DNA of 28,040 bases. Origin: Silene noctiflora. Lineage: Eukaryota > Streptophyta > Magnoliopsida > Caryophyllales > Caryophyllaceae. This document shows, piece after piece, positions 20,146 to 28,040 of the stretch. The stretch is taken from positions 199,789 to 227,828 of the forward strand of contig VHZZ01000121.1 of assembly GCA_009801015.1 (NCBI GenBank). The letters run 5' to 3'. The first letter of the stretch is position 1; each line of letters opens with the position of its first letter. The notes beneath the pieces are model-generated. The model was not told the origin of the DNA. It ran no database searches and saw only the letters and a list, made by a program, of their open reading frames with translations. Both the position numbers and the translations under genes were made by a program.

Positions 20146-20900
20146 CACCTTAACATGACTCATGCTACTTTCATCGACCCCCTTCCCAAAGTTGCCCATT
20201 TTTGGTTGCGTATGTGAATATAGTTAGGTAAGGGAGTCTTGCGAATGTGCAGTGGAGCAGGCCGTCATTTTTGCTGCCCCGTCATCTCTGAACTATGTTA
20301 GGTGGCACTTTTAGTTTAGGCTTGATTCTACTTATTTTAATCAATTTTTTTGTTGACGCCGCCAGGATGTTTAGCCTGTGGGAAAGGTTGGGATTCTTAT
20401 ATGTAAATATCTGAATCAGGTAAGAGCTAATTTTAGTAGTTAGTTTAGCGTTGTTAAGCTCAGTTAACTGACAATTGGATTAGCAGATGCGCTATTTGTA
20501 CAATAGTATTCATGGTGTTTCAAGACACTGTACATTTAGGTTGCCGAGTCGCCCAAGTGGGCAATGGTGCTCTTGTAAGGCTGCTCTAAGGTGTTGGGCA
20601 TTGTCCATATCCGTTTTGATGTTAACTCAAGAGGCAGCAAGGCAGCAACTCTCGAGTTGTGCCCTTGTTTTGGGATTTCGTTGTAAGGAGCTGCCTTGCT
20701 TTCTAGCTGTTGGACCATTTGATCGACCAATATCCTTACTAATATCACAAGTTATAGGAGGAGATGGTATTCTCCTGGGAGACGGTCCCTTTATTGGTTA
20801 AAACACTCGCTTATTATTATTAATGAATGAGTATTGTATATATATAAAATGACCGTCTCACTGTATACGATGGGTCTTTCATGAAACTATTGAATTAATA
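20146..20900 (+). other. CHR28: Probable 3' UTR of the helicase gene, with a possible UTR intron
   Basis: Transcribed 3' sequence is expected after the TAG at 20143-20145. A credible intron of 67 bases lies at 20420-20486 (CAG before GTAAGA; TTAGCAG before ATGCGC). The following stretch, 20487-20780, is less AT-rich than the flanks, as an exon would be. No clear AATAAA is seen. The extent is a guess. Confidence 0.35.
20779..20859. repeat. 81-bp inverted-repeat element bounded by GAGACGGTC / GACCGTCTC
   Basis: Perfect 9-base inverted ends enclose an AT-rich middle that itself has loose dyad symmetry around TTATTATTATTAATGAATGA. The same 9-mer occurs at 21212-21220, and GACCGTCT at 22376-22383. 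It looks like a recurrent short repeat family. The class is not recognised. Confidence 0.4.
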
Positions 20901-22000
20901 CTGTGATTAGGGCACCATTAACCAGAATTTTGCTTATGCGGTAGAAAGTTGAGTTTTTTCCGATAAATCTCTATTGAGCATTCGTTGAGGACATCTAAAA
21001 TTTAGTTTAGATTATTACGCTACTCCCGCGTTTTAAATCCTTTTTAAAACTTGGCTCTTGCCTTTCTTAGCATCAAGTTTCCTTTTTAAAACTTTACCCT
21101 TTGGGTTGTGCTATAAATAGAAAAGGCATGGTGCTTCTCATAACCTAGCGAGTCTTAAGTTTCTCTCTAAAAAGTCTTCTTGCTTTACAAATTTGGCACA
21201 AAGATTTTTAAGAGACGGTCATACATCATAATCGCTTCAAGGGGACACTCTTATTTTTCACAAAATATTGAGTAAAAGAGTAAAAGAAAACAGGAAGTAG
21301 TATCGAGGGACAATTTATTCGAGAAAGGGACAAAGTTGTATTTTTTCTTTTTTCTTTTTTTTTACGGTCGGATAGATAAATTACCGTTCCTATAATAGTC
21401 TAGCCTTTTTAGCAAATATTATGCACAAGAAAGACGGATAATACTACAAATTGAGACGAACAAACTGAGACAAGTATTTAGATGACAGCGCTTTCATGGC
21501 AACAAATTTACATATCGAGGGACAAGTTATTCGAGAATGCCTTGATCATGGACCAGCTACATCAGGTTGGGTTAATCTTTTTTCCAATGGCATGTGTTTT
21601 ATCATCTCTTCATATATATGCCTCGGACCACGCAGCTATAATAACGGAAGACAATACTCAAGTTGACGGCTGGCGTTGGATTTTTTTTCAAATTTGAGAT
21701 GTTTTGGCTCTCAGATCCGGAATGTAAAGAGGTTATCAAGAATGGTTAAGAGGCAGCAATGCTATTAAATGTGACACATGATAACATGTTTGGGTCGCCC
21801 TTCGAGCTGGCAAGTAATATTGCCTTACATGGCTTCTTATCGTGTGTCCTAAGGGCACACGTTAGAAAAACCGATGAAAAGGTAAAAAATATATAAATGG
21901 AATACTATAAGTGGCTAGTGATTCAATGACTACTACTCTCCGCATCTTTAGCCTGATTCAAAAAATTTACTGGAAAATAATCTGGAAAAAAGAAAGTAAA
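20901..22000. other. Convergent intergenic region with a 28-bp direct repeat
   Basis: This is AT-rich DNA between two converging genes. TATCGAGGGACAA..TATTCGAGAA occurs at 21301-21328 and again at about 21514-21541, some 212 bases apart. This suggests remnants of a tandem or terminal repeat. No coding signal. The 3' end of the PRMT6 transcript probably reaches into the right part. Confidence 0.35.
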
Positions 22001-22235
22001 CCCTACAAGAACTCAAGTTTACATAAAAAAAATCATGTAAATCCCGTATATCAAACCACCAAGTCGTTTCCATGTTTGGGTCCTAAGTATACAACAGCCA
22101 ATTACTTTTGATAAATGCCTTTGGAATCGCTACAGTATAGACCTGATCACAAAGCTGCCAGTGAAGGTCGAAAATGGTAAACGACCAATGGAGGCACTTG
22201 GTAATGCACTGAGAACTCTGGGAAAGCAAGCAGAC
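22000..22235 (-). other. PRMT6: Probable 3' UTR of PRMT6
   Basis: Sequence following the PRMT6 stop on the minus strand. It is AT-rich towards its far end. No sharp polyadenylation signal could be chosen, so the left limit is approximate. Confidence 0.35.
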
Positions 22236-25200
22236 TTAGCGCATAACAGATTCTTTTACAAAGGTTCGGCCACCTGATCTGCAAAATAAGTATACTGAAA
22301 ACATGAGCCAAACTCCAAACACAACTTTGTTATTTCTCATTTAGTTATAACTTATAAGGTAGGGATCACATGTAAGACCGTCTGATACAAGTCTTTGTGC
22401 TCAAATGAAATGGTAATAAATGAAGAACTCACGTATATTCAAAATGGATATTCATGAACCGCCTGTTCTCTTTGCTCTGCGTAAGTGCTATAGATCCTTC
22501 AATGAGTTGATCTTGCTCGACTTCTATAGGCTCATAGAAGTATATCAACGACTGCAACAATTCACAGGAAAAAACTGAAACTAGAAATGAAAACTACCAG
22601 GAGTAATGCCATGTCACAACTGGTCCAGAAGACCAGAACAGCCGCTACTAATTACATATGAGAGGAAGGTTACAGTCCTGACTCTTGAGAATGAAACTGG
22701 TAGTTTGGTAGGCTATCAAGTACATAGTACAATAAGAGTTGTTCTCCAAAATGTCAAAAGTATTAGGAGCTTCCTTCATTTCCACCTTGTAGCCACAGAG
22801 GTCAATTCTTCTCTCCATAAACTAAGCGTAACATTTTTTTCTCTTTCATTTCTTTTTAAATGAGGGGATGAACACCCTCAATTAAGGATACAATGACTAA
22901 ATAGTTTCACAACTACAAGCTTAAAAATTGTAAGCATAATCTTCATATGATGAACTTGCGGACAGTCAGATGACTTGGACTGTCCTTTATAACTCTATAA
23001 AGAGCTGCTAAACAAGATGATGTTAAGTGCTGGGCGAGCTTTCAACTTAGAACTTTAAAATGTCAGCCGAATCTTTGAATCCTCACCTCTCCTGTACACA
23101 AGTTATTGTGGGGCGTTCATGTCTAAAACTTCTCTGTATCCCCACCCAAAATTTCAGAAGCATCTCATAGACAGGAAGATGACAATAGATTCACTCAAAA
23201 AACAAGATAGCAATAAATAGAAAGCAATAACAACCTTAAACGAATCAAATCTATCCTTCAAGTTGTTACTACTTATTATTAGTATAGGTCATCATGAAAG
23301 AATAGGCATTACATACACCTGACATCTGATATTCTGAGAAGATAATTTAGAAACACAAAGATTAGAGATGGCAATGGAGTACGCAACCAAATTGAAACCG
23401 ACACAGCCCGAAGGGAAAAGGCCGATCCAAACCCAAACCCAAACGTTATTAAAACCTTTGAACCAAATCCTTTGCCAATCCATTTCATGCCCAAAACCAA
23501 CTTAATTCAAAAGTTTTGATTTTCAGCCCCCGCTAGCCTTGTGAAAATAGTTTCCCATCAAGTCAAAACAGGTTTTCTATCATAATTTGGATTGGGTTTG
23601 GACCTTGGATAAGGATTACATTAAATATATTTCTACATAGAGGTCAGGTTATGGAGTTTTGGTTATACATCGGGTTTAGAATTGGATAGCTGTTCCAAAA
23701 AGATATTGGATCACATTTGGATTGGAATCACTGATCCAATAAGATATTGGATCAAATTTAGATCATGCTAAACTCAATTCGAACCGATCCATTTTTAACC
23801 CTACTCAAGATCATCACAGTAGCTCTATAGAATAATGGGGTTAACAAATTATTTTTAAATGTAGTCATATAGAAGCCATGACGGCCCACTTGGCTACCAG
23901 ATTTTCCACCACATAACATCACACTTGTATATCAAGGGCTCCCATAATTGCCAAGTTCCTTTGTACAAAATTACTCTTCGTCTTAAACACACAACGAGGT
24001 CAGTTCAGCATGATCATTTGAAAATTGTGTCGAAAATTAAATCGAATAATTGTACTTCGACAACAAAATTACCCCAGTGCCTCAATGGCTTCCGCAAATT
24101 GCAGGGTGGGGGAGTTGAATGTAGGCAGCCTTACTCTTGTGCTAGCAACACAAAGAGGCTGTTTCAGAATGACCCAAAGATGAAATTGCGTCGAGAACTG
24201 CATCGAAGGACTGCTACTTGAGAGAAAAAAGCGCAGCCACTTTAGTGAGTCATTTTGATTTATTCCATCATAATTGTACTTCATAATACAAAAAAATTAC
24301 CGCATTTATATATTTTTGCAACATAATCCAGAACAAAAAAATTCATATTGCTTTGACTCCATTGAAGTGGAAACTACACATAAGCATCACACAACTGTAC
24401 TTCATAATAAAACAAGTCTCGCCATTTATCTTTATTGTAACATATAATCTAGAACCAAAAAATAGTATGTCTTTGATTCCATCAGAACTGGACACTGCCT
24501 GTAAGCATTGACAGTTTGATACATGGCTGTAAGCATCATAATCATAATGAAAAAAGGGTGTACCTGTTGCCAATGCGTCGGAGGTCCTTCAGGGGCTGTA
24601 GAGAGAATAAGTTTTTCGCTAGGATTTGTGCGTCTCTTTCTTCGTCCACCATTTTCACAGTGGTCCGTATTTATATCATCAGAAGATGTAGCTCCATTGT
24701 TCGTAGGTAAAGTAGCAGGTCCCTCAAATTCAACATCAAACCAAAACGCAAAACCATGAAGCGGAGCTGCATTCATTGAAAATACAACAGCAGGTGTGAC
24801 TTAAGTCAATTGTTATTAATACTTAAAGAAAGTGCATAGGTTCAGCCCATGAGGAGTTAGTTCAACTTCTTTTCTTAGAGTCAAAGAAAGTGCATAGCTT
24901 AAACCTCTGCTCTTCTTCTACACATGGGCGACACATTGTAGCGTCTTTTCTATATGAACATCAACCCTTTCAACCAATACACACTACTACTTGTAAGTAG
25001 AATGGAAATAGAAGTTTAGTAGAGACAAATAACCATAACAATCTAAATGATCAAAATCAAGCATTTAACCTAGGTATATGTACACTGCTCATTGTCATTC
25101 TCTTTTCTTGCTTATTTTAGCCACACCCTTACATGAACAAGCTAGAAGACACGATCATGGTTTAAAATCTCGGCTGTATCATATAACCTGAGAATCTTCA

Positions 25201-26324
25201 GAGGCGCCGATACGAGATATCCCAAGATGTATCGGGTAAATAAAAAAAAGGACAATATCGGCCGAGACAACAGATTTATAACATGTCTTGGCCAATTCGA
25301 GCCAATATGGCCCACTATAAACCTAAGGTGAACAAGATATAACTTGTACCGGCCAAATTTTGTAATGAAAAGCTCTTAAAAACTGTATAGCATTGGTCAA
25401 ATGAATATTATAAATAAAATTAATCTTAACTTTACATGATATAGACAAAGACGATAAATATCTACAAAATCTTGTAAAATAAATATCACACGATAACCAC
25501 GACTCAGAGCCTGACGTCCGAGTCGAGGACAATACCGCGACACTGTCACCGCAATCGCGAACGATGCCGCAATTTTAAACCATGGACGCCATAGAGCGTG
25601 ATGATGGAAATCAGATGAATTTTTCCTTTTAATGCAGATATATAATTGAAATTTCTGAGACAATAAAATAGTGCTTGCATGATAGTAAACCCCAGCATTG
25701 CGTACCTCGCATCATGGAAAACAATTTAAATGTTGATGAGACAGTTTCAAGTTCTGCAGCTTTAACGGTATAACAATCTACATACTTCACCTGAAACAAA
25801 AAAAGATAAATAAGATTGAAATATAGCCATATAGGATATGTGCAAGGGGTAGAGAAATACCCAGTATCTGCCAGAGAAACTGGACACTGTCCATTGATGT
25901 AAAACTCAAACCGGTGGCAACACAATTACAATTTTGTTGTATGTACTTCCTCCATTTTCATATGATGTACCCATTTTATTAAAATACTCCACTCATATAT
26001 TCAACAAATGGGTACATCATATAAAAACAGAGGAAGTATAAGTTTTAAAATTGTCAATTTTAGGATTCTGAAAGGTTGAAAGTTGCATGGCGCATAATTT
26101 TAAACAGGAGAAGTATTAATTTTGATGCAATAATATAAAGCAAAGCATGTAAAAAGGATCATCTATAGCCAATGAAGATCATAACAACTGTCAAGTGACA
26201 GCAGGGGAGGAGAGAGTCGGGAGACTAACCACATGGGGCCACGTCAAGACATTTTCAGCCGATATAATCTCTACACTGGGCTCTTCAAAAGCACATTGTT
26301 TGGCTAATGGCACCATAGCAGACA
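22236..26324 (-). CDS. PRMT6: Protein arginine methyltransferase 6, C-terminal five exons
   Basis: Partial gene; the 5' exons lie beyond 28040. Exons in transcript order: 26324-26230, 25790-25706, 24766-24564, 22551-22433, 22278-22236. All junctions are GT-AG and in phase; the stop complement is at 22236-22238. They give 180 full codons. The visible protein is the C-terminal beta-barrel (substrate-binding) half: LAKQCAFEEPSVEIISAENV, VKYVDCYTVKAAELE, MMRAPLHGFAFWFDVEF, the PPTHWQQ loop (the THW loop of PRMTs, which lines the active site), IYFYEPIEVEQDQLIEG, SKENRRFMNIHFEYTSGGR, and a C-terminus ending KESVMR. The SAM-binding motifs and double-E loop are upstream, off-window. It is expected to transfer methyl groups to arginine in histones and regulators (type I, asymmetric dimethylation) in the nucleus. 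A Ser/Asp-rich insert with GGRRKRR before the THW loop could act as a nuclear signal. It converges with the helicase gene. Confidence 0.95.
22552..23930. other. PRMT6 intron (22552-24563), part without the SINEs
   Basis: The intron lies between the codons for WQQ and SLIYFYEP, which are adjacent in the protein family. Around 23370-23800 there are (CCCAAA)n-like words and repeated GATATTGGATCA..TTTGGAT phrases (about 23700 and 23740), like a decayed minisatellite. No gene. Confidence 0.4.
23932..24058 (-). mobile_element. Old SINE copy, decayed
   Basis: Reading along the plus strand, ACACACAACGAGGTCAGTTC, then GCATGATCATTTGAAAATTGTGTCG, aligns with the corresponding part of the better preserved SINE next to it (ACACAAAGAGGCTGTTTCAG onward). 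CAAGGGCTCCCATAATTGCC aligns with its 3' region. It is the same family and orientation but much more diverged. It was probably interrupted at its head by the later SINE. Confidence 0.45.
24059..24269 (-). mobile_element. SINE, 211 bp, with 13-bp target duplication
   Basis: Flanked by an exact direct repeat ATAATTGTACTTC (24046-24058 and 24270-24282). On the minus strand it contains AACAGCCTCTTTGTGTTGC, then AGTAAGGCTGCCTACATTC and GCACTGGGGTAATTTTGTTG, ending TTGTTGTCG. That is the body and tail of a common plant tRNA-derived SINE family as I remember it. The head (about 24180-24269) lacks clear A and B boxes. It lies in a PRMT6 intron. Confidence 0.7.
24276..24517. repeat. Two-unit tandem repeat, period about 121 bp
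   Basis: GTACTTCATAAT begins at 24276 and again at 24397. The following bases (GCATTTAT.., CAACATAATCCAGAAC / TAACATATAATCTAGAACC, TTTGACTCCATTGAAGTGG / TTTGATTCCATCAGAACTGG, TAAGCAT) keep the same order, at roughly 70-75 percent identity by eye. A short third remnant (GCTGTAAGCATCAT) lies at 24527-24540. It ends about 20 bases from the PRMT6 splice donor. Confidence 0.6.
25156..25584. mobile_element. hAT-like MITE, 429 bp
   Basis: The left end reads CATGGTTTAAAATCTCGGC. The right end, other strand, reads CATGGTTTAAAATTGCGGC. The flanks GACACGAT (25148-25155) and GACGCCAT (25585-25592) agree at 6 of 8 positions, fitting an aged 8-bp hAT target duplication. It lies in the PRMT6 intron 24767-25705. 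No coding capacity. Confidence 0.6.
25946..26036. mobile_element. Short Stowaway-type MITE, 91 bp
   Basis: Flanked by TA (25944-25945, 26037-26038). Left end CTTCCTCCATTTTCATATGA, then TGTACCCATTT; the right end, other strand, reads CTTCCTCTGTTTTTATATGA, then TGTACCCATTT. Nearly the whole element is inverted repeat around a short AT-rich loop. It lies in the PRMT6 intron 25791-26229. Confidence 0.8.
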
Positions 26325-26524
26325 CTGCAAGTTAAAAATGATACTAAGTATTTCCAGAGGTAAACAGGGTAAAGCCTTTAAATTATGAATAGAGAGATGC
26401 CAAGTTTATAAGGAGATTGATGGAGTTCTTAGTGCATTTCCTGTTCATCATAGGTTATTGTTCTATTCGACACTAAAACAATATCCCATGGTCTGCATTA
26501 CATTGAAGGCTTCTGCTTATAGGG

Positions 26525-26640
26525 AGAACCCCTCTGCGTTTTCAACAGAAGTAGGTTGTGTTTGAATGACACATAATGAAAATTGCGTCGAAAATTGCAA
26601 TAGAAAATCAGAACTACAGGGACAACAAGTAGCTTCAGTT
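26525..26640 (-). mobile_element. SINE fragment related to the one at 24059
   Basis: The plus-strand words GGTTGTGTTTGAATGACACA, then TAATGAAAATTGCGTCGAAAATTGCA, align with GGCTGTTTCAGAATGACCCA, then AAGATGAAATTGCGTCGAGAACTGCA in the SINE at 24059-24269. It has the same orientation, is diverged, and its ends are not delimited. It lies in the PRMT6 intron that runs off the right edge. Confidence 0.45.
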
Positions 26641-26758
26641 GATTTGTGTTGACTAAATCCGAACCCACCACTTTCTAAATTAGAAAGCATTCCACATCCT
26701 TCCGGAAAAAAATCTGGGACATAAAAATTCTTTTTAAATGGTTTATACAACGTAGTTA

Positions 26759-27581
26759 CTCTTTCACATACGCATTTTACTCTCACATACATTTTGCCAT
26801 AAATTTTCCATAAACTACCCTTCCTCTAAAAAAAAAAAGAAAATTTAGTCTCTCTTTCCATTTCTTCTCAAAATCTAATCAATTATTTACCCAAATACAT
26901 GAATTATTCAGTATATCTATCAAACAAGCAATGTTCGGTTTTGTTAATTAAATTACACAAAAATTTTGTTTTAGATTGAATTGATTTGTTATTTTTGTTT
27001 AATTAGGGTTGTATTTCTATTTAGGTTTGATAGGAGTGGCTGTGAATGTTGATCTTATTCAAAGGTAATGATTAAGGAATGCATTTCCTCCACGTTAACA
27101 TCTATCGATGTGAAATCGGGTTGAGCCCTCCCCCTAAACACAATCTCAGCAGATGGATCATTTGGTGAACTCAGACCCATACTGATATATATGTTTTTAT
27201 CATCGGTTTTCACAGGATACCACTCTTTGATTTATCCAGTCCAAAGATCAAATGTACTATCAGCTGTTGGGCAGACTATGCATCCATCCTAGAACAGAAA
27301 GATATACTCCGTATAAGAGAATCCCATTTTTTCCAAAGTTAAAAGATTCTTGAGAAACTGCTAGGGTGGTCGAGTGGTGACCGGAAGCAGGGTGGGGGAC
27401 GACAAGTTTAGGGATGGCTCAGTGGGAAATGGTGGGGCAGGGTGGTTTAGATGGTGTGTGGAGGGTGGTTGGTAGTTGGTAGGTGAATTCATTGAGTTTT
27501 GAGAGAACGAAGAGAGAAATGACAAGGGTAAAATTGTAAAAGTGGTATGTGAAACAGAAAAATCCATATGTGAAAAAGCAA
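26759..27581. mobile_element. Long Stowaway-like inverted-repeat element, 823 bp
   Basis: TA flanks lie at 26757-26758 and 27582-27583. The left end CTCTTTCACATACGCATTTT resembles the right end on the other strand (TTGCTTTTTCACATATGGAT), and both continue with a second TCACATAC phrase. The right half (27361-27480) is strongly GGTGG-rich. The left half is AT-rich rather than CCACC-rich. No gene. Confidence 0.45.
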
Positions 27582-27858
27582 TACCTGGACAAATAAAGAC
27601 AAATCACATGTTCCAGTTGAAATTAAGAAAATAGTTTAGCCAGAAATTTCATTCCCAATGAGATAACATCCCACTATTCATGGCATTGGGATATGATGGA
27701 ATAGAACAAACAAAAGACTCACTGAATTGTATGGTAGGAGTCAGTCTATGAAATTTCATTATAGGCCATACAGAAATAGCCCTTCAATGTTGAATTGGCA
27801 ATCACCACAGGAGTAAGGTTACTTACATCCAAACCTCCCTTACTCTGTTATACTGTAA

Positions 27859-27990
27859 GGCTCTGTTCTTTTGGACTGAAATTGTCTGAACTGAACTGAA
27901 NTGAACTTAATGGAGCTGAACTGAACTGAACTGAACTTAATGGATCTGAACTGAACTGAACTGAACTTATCTGAACTGAACTGAAATAAT
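27859..27990. mobile_element. Second TTCAG/CTGAA-array Tourist-like MITE, one end seen
   Basis: After TAA (27856-27858) the sequence GGCTCTGTTCTTTTGGACTG, then AAATTGTCTGAACTG, closely matches the right terminus (other strand) of the MITE at 399-609. A CTGAA pentamer array follows to about 27985. The matching far end is not visible before the window closes. Contains one N (27901). Confidence 0.5.
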
Positions 27991-28010
27991 AATAAAAAGG
28001 TTGTAATATA

Positions 28011-28040
28011 ACAATAATAATAATAATAATAATAATAATA
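28011..28040. repeat. TAA microsatellite at the window edge
   Basis: A simple (AAT)n/(TAA)n run continues to the last base of the window. It follows the CTGAA array and an AT-rich spacer. Confidence 0.8.

Noticed and set aside
25791-25925. Open frame running into the PRMT6 exon 25706-25790 from the upstream intron
   Set aside because: The 45 extra codons are in frame but match nothing in PRMT proteins. The exon has a good acceptor at 25791-25792, and the upstream exon joins it in phase, so chance openness is simpler.
1-28040. CRISPR arrays, operons or other prokaryotic systems
   Set aside because: The DNA is plant nuclear with spliced genes. The repeats found are transposon or simple-sequence type and none has the spacing of a CRISPR array.

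Overview
This window is eukaryotic plant nuclear DNA, most likely from a eudicot. The genes have GT-AG introns, the intergenic and intron DNA is AT-rich, and it is crowded with small DNA transposons and SINEs. The two recognisable multi-exon proteins are closest in memory to their Arabidopsis counterparts. Recurring GAGACGGTC/GACCGTCTC motifs and the SINE type hint at Caryophyllales (goosefoot/spinach/beet group), but that is only an impression. A few N bases show that this is a draft assembly.

Layout. Positions 1-1200 are repeat debris: a Helitron 3' end at 1-92, a Tourist-like MITE filled with a TTCAG array at 399-609, and degenerate repeats. An intronless gene at 1341-2594 (+) encodes a 417-residue protein with a DUF6817/HD-like N-terminal part and a TPR-like C-terminal part. 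Positions 2600-5480 are gene-poor and hold one clear Stowaway MITE. The second gene runs from a promoter near 5478 to a stop at 20145 (+). It is a SNF2 helicase with an embedded RING finger, of the CHR27/CHR28 (FRG1/FRG2) family. Eleven coding exons joined in phase give 1005 residues, after a non-coding first exon. Its introns carry many MITEs and a SINE fragment. Positions 20146-22235 are the convergent intergenic space. From 22236 to beyond the right edge on the minus strand lie the last five exons of a PRMT6-type protein arginine methyltransferase; the catalytic N-terminal half lies outside the window.

Biology. Both larger genes act on chromatin. The CHR27/28 proteins are linked in Arabidopsis to RNA-directed DNA methylation, and PRMT6 methylates arginines on histones and transcription factors. 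From memory, Arabidopsis CHR27 (AT3G20010) and PRMT6 (AT3G20020) are also near neighbours, so the tail-to-tail pair here probably reflects conserved microsynteny.

The most unusual things seen are: a 28-bp near-copy of the end of helicase exon 11, including its splice donor, 2.2 kb downstream in the same intron; several 0.8-1.1 kb inverted-repeat elements with CCACC-rich left halves and GGTGG-rich right halves; a SINE nested in an older SINE with a 13-bp target duplication; and TTCAG-array MITEs near both window edges. I see no clearly new gene system.
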